A DNA stretch of 64,000 nt from Actinophytocola sp963840275 (GTDB taxonomy: Bacteria; Actinomycetota; Actinomycetes; Mycobacteriales; Pseudonocardiaceae): positions 1,240,001 through 1,304,000 of the forward strand of contig CAWIYK010000002.1 of NCBI GenBank assembly GCA_963840275.1. The letters are read 5' to 3'. Every line of letters starts with the position of its first letter. Position 1 is the stretch's first letter. Below the pieces are notes generated by a model. The model saw nothing but the letters and a program-made list of their open reading frames with translations, made no database searches and had not been told where the DNA came from. Shown here one piece after another: positions 33,844-42,125 of the stretch. Position numbers and translations under genes: made by a program.

Positions 33844-34725
33844 GTGTTACATCCACAGGCGGTTTCGCTACCGCCGGTCGCCGTCCATCTGGACACGCCG
33901 AGCGTGGCGCGGGTTTACGACTATTACCTTGGCGGCACCACGAACTGGGCCGTCGACCGCGACTTCGGCGACCAGGTGCTCGACCGGTTTCCGCTGATGA
34001 GGCGTATCGCGCTCGTCGACCGGCTGTTTCTGAGCCGTGCCGTCCGACATCTCATGGGCCGCGGCGTGCGCCAGTTCCTCGACGTCGGCTCCGGCGTACT
34101 GACCCGGGGCGCCACCCACCACGTGGCCGACGAGCTGTCCGTCCAGTACGGCCGCCGGCCCGACGCGCGCGTCGTCTACGTCGACAACGACCCGGTGGCC
34201 GTGGCGCACGCCGAGCTGCTGCTGGACACCGAGGGCGACCCGCGTCGGCAGGCCGTCGTCGAGGCCGACCTGCGCGACCCCCACGACCTGTGGCGGCGGG
34301 CGGTCGACACGGAGGTGCTCGACCCCGACCGGCCGGTCGCGCTGCTGCTCGTCGGCTTCCTGCACCTCCACCAGCCCGACGCCTACGGCAACGAGATCGG
34401 CCACGAGTCGGTCGAGCGGCTGCGTGCGCTCCTGCCCGACCAGTCCTACCTCGCGGTCGCCCACACCACCGACGACGGCGTGTCCTCCGAGGCCGCGGCG
34501 GCCCTCGCGGGGCTCAAGCGGTTCTACGACGCCACCGGGAGCTGCGCCGTCCGGTGGCGCTCCCGCGCCGAGATCCGCGCGTTGGCTGGCGACTTCCGCG
34601 TGCTCGAGCCGGGATGGACGTCGGCGGCGGCGTGGCACCCGGAGAACACCGGACCGGCCGCACCCCACGCCTTGTTCGTGCCGAGCCAGCCCGTGGTGTG
34701 GTCGGGGGTAGCCCAGAAGCGCTGA
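33844..34725 (+). CDS. SAM-dependent methyltransferase, DUF574 family
   Basis: 293 residues from GTG 33844, with GGGAGG 8 nt upstream. Family signature at the N-terminus: HLDTPSVARVYDYYLGGTTNWAVDRDFG. SAM pocket FLDVGSGVLTRGATHHVAD and VVYVDNDPVAVAHAELLL. DUF574 enzymes are abundant in streptomycetes and relatives, often near DUF397/XRE loci; substrate unknown. Confidence 0.9.
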   Translation: MLHPQAVSLPPVAVHLDTPSVARVYDYYLGGTTNWAVDRDFGDQVLDRFPLMRRIALVDRLFLSRAVRHLMGRGVRQFLDVGSGVLTRGATHHVADELSVQYGRRPDARVVYVDNDPVAVAHAELLLDTEGDPRRQAVVEADLRDPHDLWRRAVDTEVLDPDRPVALLLVGFLHLHQPDAYGNEIGHESVERLRALLPDQSYLAVAHTTDDGVSSEAAAALAGLKRFYDATGSCAVRWRSRAEIRALAGDFRVLEPGWTSAAAWHPENTGPAAPHALFVPSQPVVWSGVAQKR

Positions 34726-34734
34726 CGCACGCGG

Positions 34735-35280
34735 TCAGAGGGCCTCGCGGAGCTCGCGGAACGCCGCGGCCAGCGCCGGCGGCTGGTAGTGCGCGTTGAG
34801 GCCGCTCGGGTTGGGCAGCACCCACAGCCGGGCGCCGGCCATCAGCTCGTCCTGCGGGCCCATCGCCGCCTTCGGACGGCCGAACGCCTCGCGGTAGGCC
34901 GAGATGCCGACCACGGCCACGAACCTCGGCGCGTGTTCCGCCGCCAACGCGGTCAGCCGCGCCGCGCCCGCGTTCAGCTCCTCCCGCGTCAGCTCGTCGG
35001 CGCGCGCGGTGGCACGCGGGACGATGTTCGTCACGCCGAGGCCCCACGTGAGCAGCAGCGACTGCTCGTCCGGGCGTAGTTGGCGCGGGGTGAACCCCGA
35101 ACGGTGCAGTGCCGGCCAGAACCTGTTGCCCGGCCTGGCGAAATGGTGTCCCGTCGCGGCCGAGTACAGGCCCGGGTTGATGCCGCTGAACAGCACGGAA
35201 AGGCCTGGCGCGACCACGTCGGGCAACGTCATCTCGCGTGCGGCGGCCAGCTCCGCCGCCGTCGGTCTCGGCACGGCCAC
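34735..35280 (-). CDS. mug: G/U(T)-mismatch uracil-DNA glycosylase (Mug type)
   Basis: 181 residues from GTG 35280 (VAVPRPTAAEL); the frame is open further but without homology. Mug/TDG motifs GINPGLYSA (active-site loop), GHHFARPGNRFWPALH and NPSGLNAHY. It excises uracil or thymine opposite guanine, starting base-excision repair. Convergent with the methyltransferase and divergent from the ArsR gene; ribosome site weak. Confidence 0.88.
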   Translation of the reverse strand: MAVPRPTAAELAAAREMTLPDVVAPGLSVLFSGINPGLYSAATGHHFARPGNRFWPALHRSGFTPRQLRPDEQSLLLTWGLGVTNIVPRATARADELTREELNAGAARLTALAAEHAPRFVAVVGISAYREAFGRPKAAMGPQDELMAGARLWVLPNPSGLNAHYQPPALAAAFRELREAL

Positions 35281-35293
35281 CACGATAGCGAGC

Positions 35294-35321
35294 TTGACAT
35301 GTTTAACGACAGCGTTAATAG
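35294..35321 (+). promoter_or_regulatory. Promoter with embedded ArsR-type operator
   Basis: TTGACA (35294-35299) is spaced 16 bp from TAATAG (35316-35321). Between and over them lies TTAACG-ACAG-CGTTAA (35303-35318), a perfect dyad. The expected transcription start near 35328 is 2 nt before ATG 35330, so the mRNA may be almost leaderless. The dyad is well placed for autorepression by the ArsR protein. Confidence 0.7.
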
Positions 35322-35329
35322 TTGCTGAC

Positions 35330-35662
35330 ATGCGCAACGATGTGGACGAGGTGCTCGTGGCTCTCGCCGACCCGGTCCGTCGACAGGTCGTCGACGAGCT
35401 GAGGCAGGGGCCCCGGCGCGCCGGGGAGCTGGCCGACACGGCCAGCATGAGCCATCCCGCCATGAGCCGGCACCTGCGCGTGCTCCGCGACAGCGGGCTC
35501 GTGGAGGTCCAGGCCCTCGACGGCGACGCCAGGGTCCGCGTCTACCAGCTGCGTGCCCAGCCGTTCACCGCGCTGCGCGCCTGGCTCGACCAGGTCGAGG
35601 CCTTCTGGTCCGAGCAACTCGACGCGTTCTCCGACTACGCCAACACGAGGAAGCCCGAATGA
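35330..35662 (+). CDS. ArsR family winged-helix regulator
   Basis: 110 residues. HTH with ALADPVRRQVVDEL, ELADTASMSHPAMSRHLRVLRDSGLVEV and a YQLRAQPF end. No cysteine pair for metal sensing is present, so this belongs to the metal-free ArsR group usually paired with AHSA1/SRPBCC proteins, exactly what follows (4-nt overlap). Confidence 0.92.
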   Translation: MRNDVDEVLVALADPVRRQVVDELRQGPRRAGELADTASMSHPAMSRHLRVLRDSGLVEVQALDGDARVRVYQLRAQPFTALRAWLDQVEAFWSEQLDAFSDYANTRKPE

Positions 35663-36381
35663 CCGACGCGAACGTCACCGTCGAGGTGGCGGTGGATCCC
35701 GCCACCGCCTTCGACCTGTTCACCAGGGACATCGCCGCCTGGTGGCGAGCCGACCGGTCGCTGTGGGGTGGCACGGGCGGCGAGCTGCGCTTCGAGAACG
35801 GGCTGCTTCTCCAGGGCGACACGGAGGTCGGCCGCGTGTCGGCCTGGGAGCCGGGGCCGCGCCTCGCCTTCAGCTACGGCCCACCGGACGGCGACCCCGC
35901 GGAGCGGACCGACGTCGAGGTCCGGTTCGAGGCGGTGACGAGCAGCCGAACCCGGGTCGTCCTGCGGCACGGCGGCTGGCAGAAGCAGAACTGGGCCGGT
36001 CAGCTCGCCGGCTTCGCGCGGCACTCGCTCGAACGCGTGCTGCTCGCGCGGGTCGGCGACTTCCTCGACGCGATCGGCTCCAACGACCTGGAGTTCTTCG
36101 AGCGCAACCTCACCGAGGACGCGATGCTGATCTTCCCCGGCCCGAACAACACCTACACGAAGGCGGAGTGCGTCGCCGCGATGGACGGCCACCCGCCCTA
36201 CCTCAAGTACGACCTGGCCGACCCGCGCATCGTCCACATCGGAGAGTCGACCGCGGTGCTCACCTACCACGCCACGGTCATGCACGAGCAGAACGAGAAA
36301 CCACGGTCCGTCACGGTCACCACCGTGCTCGTCCACCAGGACGGCGCATGGCGCATGGCCCTCAACCAGTGGACCGAGTAA
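35659..36381 (+). CDS. AHSA1/SRPBCC protein with C-terminal SnoaL-like domain
   Basis: 240 residues; ATG 35659 overlaps the arsR stop. Residues 1-130 are an AHSA1-type helix-grip domain (VEVAVDPATAFDLFTRDIAAWW, HGGWQKQNWAGQLAGF). Residues 133-240 are a SnoaL/NTF2-like cone domain (FLDAIGSNDLEFFERNLTED, VTTVLVHQDGAWRMALNQWT). AHSA1 with ArsR is a very common pair; the NTF2-like extension is less usual and may be a gene fusion. No catalytic function can be named. Confidence 0.85.
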   Translation: MTDANVTVEVAVDPATAFDLFTRDIAAWWRADRSLWGGTGGELRFENGLLLQGDTEVGRVSAWEPGPRLAFSYGPPDGDPAERTDVEVRFEAVTSSRTRVVLRHGGWQKQNWAGQLAGFARHSLERVLLARVGDFLDAIGSNDLEFFERNLTEDAMLIFPGPNNTYTKAECVAAMDGHPPYLKYDLADPRIVHIGESTAVLTYHATVMHEQNEKPRSVTVTTVLVHQDGAWRMALNQWTE

Positions 36382-36390
36382 GGGGAAACC

Positions 36391-37047
36391 ATGTACTACG
36401 CCATCCACACGCCCGACATCGAGCGTGCGAAAGCCTTCTACCACGCCGTTTTCGGCTGGACCTTCCGTAGCGACAACCACATCGAGGGTTCGTCGCCGGC
36501 CGGCGGGCTCGGCGAGGGCGAGCCGGGTATCGAGATCTACTTCGAGGTGCCGGACGCCGACGCCATGGCGGAGAAGGCCCGCGCGCTCGGCGGCACGGCG
36601 ACCGAGCCGGTGCGGTCGAAGTCCGGCTGGACCACCGAGATCGGCGACGGACACGGCGGCACGCTCCTGCTGTGGCAGCCCGCGGACGGGTACGGCGAGG
36701 CCGAACCGAAGTGCGCGGCCGGCGATCTCTTCTACTACGTCCTGATGGTCGAGAACGACGCCGCGAAGCAGTTCCACGCCGACCTGCTCGGCCTCGAGCT
36801 CACCCCCGGCTCGCACCCCGGCGGGTCGAACATCGTCAACACCCGGCCGGTCGGCGGGATCTTCGTCCACCACGCGGCCCCGCCGGACCCGAACTTCCAG
36901 GTCATGGACATCGACGCGGCGCTGGCCAAGATCACGGCCGCCGGCGGGGTGGCGGGGGAGCGGCAGCCGAACCAGGCCGGCTGGCACGCGAGCTGCCAGG
37001 ACGACCAGGGTGTCGCCTTCGGTATCGGTTCGCTGCGCCAGGACTGA
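36391..37047 (+). CDS. Two-domain VOC (glyoxalase/bleomycin-resistance) protein
   Basis: 218 residues, 9 nt after the preceding gene with AAGGGG upstream. Two VOC modules: YYAIHTPDIERAKAFYHAVFGW and LFYYVLMVENDAAKQFHADLLGLEL, each followed by the beta-alpha-beta strands. Last gene of the arsR-led operon. Could be a resistance protein binding a small molecule or a dioxygenase; substrate unknown. Confidence 0.87.
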   Translation: MYYAIHTPDIERAKAFYHAVFGWTFRSDNHIEGSSPAGGLGEGEPGIEIYFEVPDADAMAEKARALGGTATEPVRSKSGWTTEIGDGHGGTLLLWQPADGYGEAEPKCAAGDLFYYVLMVENDAAKQFHADLLGLELTPGSHPGGSNIVNTRPVGGIFVHHAAPPDPNFQVMDIDAALAKITAAGGVAGERQPNQAGWHASCQDDQGVAFGIGSLRQD

Positions 37048-37089
37048 GCTACTAGGGTTCCTCCAACGGCGTGCTCAGGGGAGGATCCA

Positions 37090-38007
37090 GTGGCTGACGA
37101 ACGGCTGGAGATCGACGGCATCTCCAAGCGGTACGGCGACGTGGTCGCGTTGCGGGAGACAACTTTCGACGTCCGTGCCGGCGAGCTGTTCGGCTTCGTC
37201 GGCAGCAACGGCGCGGGCAAGACGACCACGATGCGCATCGCGCTCGGGGTGCTCGCCGCCGACGCCGGCGAGGTGCGCTGGCAGGGCAAGCCGGTCACGC
37301 TGGAGACTCGCCGGCACATCGGTTACATGCCGGAGGAGCGCGGCCTCTACCCGAAGATGAAGGTCGCGGAGCAACTCGTCTACCTCGCGCGTCTGCACGG
37401 ACTGTCCACGAAGGACGCGACAAGCTCCATGGAGGAGTGGACCGAGCGGCTCGGGGTCGCGCACCGGCGCGGCGACGACGTGCAGAACCTGAGCCTCGGC
37501 AACCAGCAGCGCGTGCAGCTCGCCGCCGCGCTGATCCACCGGCCCAGCATCCTGGTGCTGGACGAGCCGTTCTCCGGGCTCGACCCGATCGCCGTCGACG
37601 TGATGAGCAAAGTGTTGCTGGACAAGGCGGCCGAGGGCATCCCGGTGGTGTTCTCCAGCCACCAGCTCGAGCTCGTGGAGCGGCTCTGCCACCGGGTCGG
37701 CATCATCCGGAGTGGACAGATGGTGGAGGTCGGCGAGGTCGACGAGCTGCGTGCCGGCGGCGCCGCGGAGCTGGTCGTGACCGCCCCGAACGCGCGGGAC
37801 GGCTGGGCGTCCGGGCTCGCGGGCGTCACGGTCACCAGCCGTGAGGGCGCCAGCACGATCCTGCGCCTCGACGACGGCGCCGACGACCAGGCGGTGCTGC
37901 GGGCCGCGCTCGCCACCGGCCCGGTCACCGAGTTCAGCCGCCGCCGGCCCTCGCTCACCGAGCTGTACCGGAATGTCGTGACTGAGGAAGAGAAGGAGGC
38001 GGCGTGA
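37090..38007 (+). CDS. ABC transporter ATP-binding protein (NatA-like)
   Basis: 305 residues from GTG 37090 with GGGGAGG upstream. Walker A GSNGAGKTT, signature LSLGNQQRVQLAAAL, Walker B ILVLDEPFSGLDP, and the H-loop SSHQ. The long C-terminal extension after 220 is usual in DUF4162-type export ATPases. Its stop TGA overlaps the first GTG of the micro-ORF repeat array; the ABC-2 permease follows after the array. Confidence 0.93.
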   Translation: MADERLEIDGISKRYGDVVALRETTFDVRAGELFGFVGSNGAGKTTTMRIALGVLAADAGEVRWQGKPVTLETRRHIGYMPEERGLYPKMKVAEQLVYLARLHGLSTKDATSSMEEWTERLGVAHRRGDDVQNLSLGNQQRVQLAAALIHRPSILVLDEPFSGLDPIAVDVMSKVLLDKAAEGIPVVFSSHQLELVERLCHRVGIIRSGQMVEVGEVDELRAGGAAELVVTAPNARDGWASGLAGVTVTSREGASTILRLDDGADDQAVLRAALATGPVTEFSRRRPSLTELYRNVVTEEEKEAA

Positions 38008-38087
38008 GCCCACAGACCAACGCAGCCACGTTGCTTCGCGCGAGCGCCTTGCGCGCCGAGCGGAGTGAGGCAGGTGTCTCAGCGTGA
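38004..38087 (+). CDS. Micro-ORF 1 of repeat array (27 aa)
   Basis: GTG 38004 overlaps the ATPase stop; GGAGG lies 4 nt upstream. The peptide starts MSPQTNAATL and ends EAGVSA, and is arginine/alanine-rich. It may only be a ribosome relay; no family recognised. Confidence 0.4.
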   Translation: MSPQTNAATLLRASALRAERSEAGVSA

Positions 38088-38167
38088 GCCCACAGACCAA
38101 CGCAGCCACGTTGCTTCGCGCGAGCGCCTTGCGCGCCGAGCGGAGTGAGGCAGGTGTCTCAGCGTGA
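38084..38167 (+). CDS. Micro-ORF 2 of repeat array (27 aa)
   Basis: Identical peptide to micro-ORF 1. GTG 38084 overlaps the previous stop; AGGTG at 38072-38076 inside copy 1 is a fitting ribosome site (7 nt). Confidence 0.4.
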   Translation: MSPQTNAATLLRASALRAERSEAGVSA

Positions 38168-38247
38168 GCCCACAGACCAACGCAGCCACGTTGCTTCGCG
38201 CGAGCGCCTTGCGCGCCGAGCGGAGTGAGGCAGGTGTCACAGCGTGA
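38164..38247 (+). CDS. Micro-ORF 3 of repeat array (27 aa)
   Basis: Differs from copies 1 and 2 by one residue (Ser to Thr, EAGVTA end). Its TGA overlaps the permease GTG at 38244, and AGGTG at 38232-38236 serves as the permease ribosome site. Confidence 0.4.
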   Translation: MSPQTNAATLLRASALRAERSEAGVTA

Positions 38248-39446
38248 GCACCCCGGACGTTCGGTTGGGGTCGTGGGAGGCCGTGAGCCTGGTCGCCGGC
38301 CGCGAGGTCACGACGAAGATGCGCTCCAAGGCGTTCATCATCACGACGGTCGCCACGCTTGTCCTGCTCGTCGGTTTCGCGCTGGTCATGAAGATCAACA
38401 GCGGCGGCTCGGACGCCACGGTCGGCGTCACGGAGGAGACGGCGGCGATCGGCGCGCCGCTGAAGGCCACCGCGGAGGCGATCGGCGAGAGCGTCGACAC
38501 CAGGACGGTGGCCGAGAAGGACGGCCGCGCACAGGTGGCGGACGAGTCGCTCGACGCGCTCGTCGTCGGCGACGGCGCGAGCTTCCGCGTCATCGTGAAG
38601 AAGGACCTCGACGACAACCTGCGCAACGCGTTCAACGTCCTCGCCGGACAGGTCGCGCTCAACAGGCAGATCGAGGACCTCGGCGGTGACCCGGCCGAGG
38701 TGAACTCCGCGGTCGCCGACGCGAAGGTGGCCGTGGAGCCGCTGGAGGAGCCCTATCCGTACCAGCCCGACCAGCTGGCCCTGGGCATCATCGCCGGCAT
38801 CCTCATCTACATGTCGCTGCTGCTGAACGGGCAGATGGTGGCGCAGGGCGTCGTGGAGGAGAAGTCCAGCCGGGTGGTCGAGCTGCTGCTGTCCACGATC
38901 CGCCCGTGGCAGCTGATGGCCGGCAAGGTGCTCGGCATCGGCTTCGTCGGGCTCGTGCAGATGGCGGTGATCGGCGGTGTCGGCGTGGCCGCGGCGCTCG
39001 CGTTGGACGTGCTGACGATCTCCGCGTCCGCGGCCGTGGGGACCGTGATCTGGCTGATCGTCTGGTACCTGCTCGGGTTCGTCATGTACTCGCTGGTGTT
39101 CGCGGCGCTCGGCGCGCTGGTGTCCCGTCAGGAGGACGTCGGCGGGGTGATCATGCCGGCGCTGCTGTTCGTGATCGTCGGCTACGTGATCGGCATTTCG
39201 GTCCTTCCGTCCGAACCGGACAACGCGCTGGCCGAGGTCCTGTCGGTGATCCCGGTGTTCGCGCCGACGCTGATGCCGATGCGCCTCGCGATGGGCGGCG
39301 TGCCGGTGTGGGAGGCGGCGTTGTCCGTCGCCCTGGTCGTGGCGCTGATTCCGCTGCTGGTGTGGCTCGCGGGGCGGATCTACGCCAACGCGGTGATGCG
39401 CAGCGGATCGCGGGTCAAGTTGAAGGACGCTTTGCGGACCGCATAA
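38244..39446 (+). CDS. ABC-2 type permease (NatB-like)
   Basis: 400 residues from GTG 38244. One N-terminal helix (about 30-48), a large extracytoplasmic domain to about 175, then five to six helices, including the family motif VVEEKSSRVVELLLSTIRPWQLMAGKVLG. With the ATPase upstream it forms an exporter of the sodium/drug (NatAB) type. Substrate unknown. Confidence 0.92.
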   Translation: MSTPDVRLGSWEAVSLVAGREVTTKMRSKAFIITTVATLVLLVGFALVMKINSGGSDATVGVTEETAAIGAPLKATAEAIGESVDTRTVAEKDGRAQVADESLDALVVGDGASFRVIVKKDLDDNLRNAFNVLAGQVALNRQIEDLGGDPAEVNSAVADAKVAVEPLEEPYPYQPDQLALGIIAGILIYMSLLLNGQMVAQGVVEEKSSRVVELLLSTIRPWQLMAGKVLGIGFVGLVQMAVIGGVGVAAALALDVLTISASAAVGTVIWLIVWYLLGFVMYSLVFAALGALVSRQEDVGGVIMPALLFVIVGYVIGISVLPSEPDNALAEVLSVIPVFAPTLMPMRLAMGGVPVWEAALSVALVVALIPLLVWLAGRIYANAVMRSGSRVKLKDALRTA

Positions 39447-39515
39447 GGGCTGGTGACTTACCGCTACGGGGTACGATCGGAACGTCAAGTGACGCCCACT
39501 GTCGGGGAGGCGTTC

Positions 39516-40163
39516 GTGATCAAGGTGCTGCTTGCGGATGACGAAGATCTCGTCCGCTCAGGACTCCGCACAATACTGTCCAGCGCCGGTGACATAGAGG
39601 TTGTCGCCGAGTGTGACGACGGCCTGTTCGTCGCTGACGCCGCGCGTCAGCACCGGCCGCACGTCGTGCTGCTCGACATCCGAATGCGTTCGGCCGACGG
39701 CATCGTCGCGCTGCGTAGGCTCCGCAGCCTTCCGGAGCCGCCGGTCGTCGCGATGCTCACCACGTTCGACGTCGACGAGTACGTCCAGGAGGCGTTGCGC
39801 ATCGGTGCGAGTGGTTTCCTGCTCAAGGACACCGAACCGTCTGTATTGATCAAGGCCGTACGCGATCTTGCTCGCGGCGGGGCGGTGCTCGACCCGAAGG
39901 TCGCGGCGCGGGTCCTGTCGTCGGTCGCGGACGGTGAGCGTGCCGCCGAGCCGGCGCGGCGGCTGCTGTCGTCACTGTCCGATCGGGAGCGTGAGGTCGT
40001 CTCGCTGATCGGGCAGGGTCTGTCCAACGCGGAGATCGGCAGCGCGCTGCACCTGTCCGAGGCGACGGTCAAGGGCTACGTGTCGGCGGTGCTCGGCAAG
40101 ATCGGCGCGGTCAACCGGGTGCAGGCGGCGCTCGTGGCGTACCGGGGCGGCCTCATCGCTTGA
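39516..40163 (+). CDS. NarL/LuxR-type response regulator, orphan
   Basis: 215 residues from GTG 39516 with GGGGAGG 5 nt upstream. Receiver domain with DDEDLVR and phosphoacceptor aspartate in VVLLDIRM, Lys in LLKDTEP. LuxR HTH with LSDREREVVSLIGQGLSNAEIGSALHLSEATVKGYVS. No histidine kinase is adjacent. Located 69 bp after the ABC exporter, which it may control. Confidence 0.92.
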   Translation: MIKVLLADDEDLVRSGLRTILSSAGDIEVVAECDDGLFVADAARQHRPHVVLLDIRMRSADGIVALRRLRSLPEPPVVAMLTTFDVDEYVQEALRIGASGFLLKDTEPSVLIKAVRDLARGGAVLDPKVAARVLSSVADGERAAEPARRLLSSLSDREREVVSLIGQGLSNAEIGSALHLSEATVKGYVSAVLGKIGAVNRVQAALVAYRGGLIA

Positions 40164-40196
40164 CCTCCACCTTGCTCGAGGTTCGAGACTGGCCGC

Positions 40197-41138
40197 ATGA
40201 GAGCGGTAGAGGTGACGAGGTTCGGCGGCCCCGAGGTGCTGGCGCTGCGCGACCTACCTGACCCGATGGCTGAGGCCGGTCAGGTGGTGGTCGACGTCGT
40301 CGCCGCGGACGTGTTGTTCGTCGACACGCGGCTGCGCGACGGGTGGGGCGGCGAGTGGTTCCAGGTCGAGCCGCCGTACGTCGCGGGCAACGGCGTCGCG
40401 GGCGTGGTGCGGTCGGTCGGCGTCGATGTCGACCCGTCCTGGGTCGGGCAGCGGGTGCTCGCGCAGACCGGCTCGAACGGTGGCAGGTCGCCACGGGGCG
40501 GATACGCGTCGCAGGCCGCGGTCGCCGAGTCCGAGCTGGTGCGCGTCCCCGATCGGCTGGCGCTGCCGGAGGCGCTCGCGTTGTTGCACGACGGGCCGAC
40601 CGTGGTATCGATCCTGCGCGCTGCGGAGCTGCGGGCGGGACAGCGGGTGTTGATCAACGCGGCCGGAGGAAGTCTGGGGACGCTGCTGGTGCCGCTGGCC
40701 AAGGCCGCCGGCGCCGAGGTGATCGGGGCCGCGCGGGGCAGGCGGAAGCTCGACTTCGTAAGGGAGTGGGGCGCCGACCGGGTCGTGGACTACTCGGAGC
40801 CGGCGTGGACCGCGCGGGTCGGCCCGGTGGACGTGGTGCTCGACGGTGCGGGTGGTGATCTCGGCGCGGCCGCGTTGTCGCTGGTCTCCGAAGGCGGTCG
40901 ACTGCTGTCGTACGGTTCGTCGGCGGGCGACTTCGTGACCGGGCCGCAGGTCGTGGGCATCCTTTCGCTCGGAGTGGGCATGGACCGGCGGGTCGCGCTC
41001 GAGGAGATGCTGTCGCGCGCGGTGGCCGGAGAGGTCACACCGCTGGTGGGGCAGACGTTCCCGCTGGCCGAGGCCGCCGCGGCGCACGTCGCGATCGCCG
41101 CCCGCGAGACGGTGGGGAAGACGCTGCTGCTGGTGTGA
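40197..41138 (+). CDS. NADPH:quinone reductase-like medium-chain dehydrogenase
   Basis: 313 residues. GroES-like N-domain (VTRFGGPEVLALRDLPDP), nucleotide motif AAGGSLGTLLVPLAKAAGAEV and SYGSSAG. No zinc-binding cysteines, as expected for the quinone oxidoreductase (zeta-crystallin) group. Reduces quinones or alpha,beta-enones with NADPH; substrate unknown. Confidence 0.9.
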   Translation: MRAVEVTRFGGPEVLALRDLPDPMAEAGQVVVDVVAADVLFVDTRLRDGWGGEWFQVEPPYVAGNGVAGVVRSVGVDVDPSWVGQRVLAQTGSNGGRSPRGGYASQAAVAESELVRVPDRLALPEALALLHDGPTVVSILRAAELRAGQRVLINAAGGSLGTLLVPLAKAAGAEVIGAARGRRKLDFVREWGADRVVDYSEPAWTARVGPVDVVLDGAGGDLGAAALSLVSEGGRLLSYGSSAGDFVTGPQVVGILSLGVGMDRRVALEEMLSRAVAGEVTPLVGQTFPLAEAAAAHVAIAARETVGKTLLLV

Positions 41139-41153
41139 GGGTCGCAGCGCGCG

Positions 41154-41987
41154 TCAGGCGGTCGAGGTCGCCACGGCCGTCCGGCCGAACCAGCGCGTCA
41201 ACGCAGAACGCAGCCCGTCGACGTCCGGTTCGACAGACGCCCACGCGACGTAGCCGTCTGGCCGGATCAGGAGGCCGGCCAGCGGACTGTCGGCGCGCGC
41301 GGTCACCACGCGCACCCGGCCGTCGTGTGTCTCGCCGGCCAGCGCGCCCGTGAGGTCGAGCAGCAGCGGACGCGCGTCGTGGGTCAGCTCGGCCACCCGG
41401 GTCGGGCCGTTCTCGGTGTCCAGCACCAGGTCCGGCGCCCAGCGGCCGACCAGTGGGCCGTCGCAACCCATGTCGTAGCGGATGTCCGCGCCGGACATGA
41501 GGTCCGCGATGCGCTGCATGGTTTCCTTGTCACGCAACAGTTCCGCGAACAGCTCGCGCAGCGCGGTGACGTCGGCGCCCGGCGCGATCAACGCGCTCTG
41601 CGCCTGCGTGTGCATGGTGACGCGTTCGGCCACCGGCCGGCGCTCGGTCTCGTACGTGTCGAGCAGCCCGTCCGGCGCCCACCCCTGGAGTGTCGCCGCG
41701 AGCTTCCAGCCGAGGTTGACCGTGTCCTGCAGACCGAGGTTGAGGCCCGGGCCGCCGATCGCGGAGTGCACGTGTGCCGCGTCGCCGACGAGCAGGACCC
41801 GACCGGCGCGGTACTTGTCGGCGAGCCGGGTGTTGCCGCTGGTCAGCCGACGCATCAGGGGCGGCTCGTCGCCCTGCGCCGGCTCGAGCGGGAGGTCGGT
41901 GCCGAGCACCCGGCGAGCGTTCGCCCGCAGCTCGGCCAAGGTCATGGGACCGTCGTCGCCGGTCGGTGCCCATTCCATTGTGGACAC
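41154..41987 (-). pseudogene. 5'-truncated FAD-dependent aromatic hydroxylase
   Basis: 277 residues from ATG 41987, but they match only the C-terminal half of PHBH-type polyketide/phenol hydroxylases: VSTMEW, ELRANARRVLGTDL, then the second FAD motif GRVLLVGDAAHVHSAIGGPGLNLGLQD and a thioredoxin-like tail. The N-terminal FAD-binding GxGxxG half (about 200 residues) is missing, and 41988-42125 shows no trace of it in any frame. Not expected to bind FAD normally. Confidence 0.8.
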
Positions 41988-42125
41988 CTCGGACCACGCA
42001 AGTTTCCATGGTGGGTGTCGCAGGGCAACACAACTCCGGTCACCTGCGTGACCGCGGTCGCTCGGTCAGCAGCCATCGGGTCGCCGTGGCGGTGCCACCC
42101 GGTCTCCACGCTTTGCGGGCATGCG

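Larger units (their letters stand above)
38002..38241. repeat. Three 80-bp tandem repeats between ABC ATPase and permease
   Basis: Units 38002-38081, 38082-38161 and 38162-38241 are identical except one T to A change at 38239. Each begins GCGTGAGCCCACAGACC and ends with AGGTGTCTCA. The period (80) is not a multiple of 3, but each unit's GTG opens a 27-residue frame whose TGA overlaps the next GTG, so coupling from ATPase stop to permease start is kept through the array. Confidence 0.97.

Noticed and set aside
38002..38241. CRISPR-like array
   Set aside because: The 80-bp units are directly adjacent with no unique spacers, and no cas genes are present.
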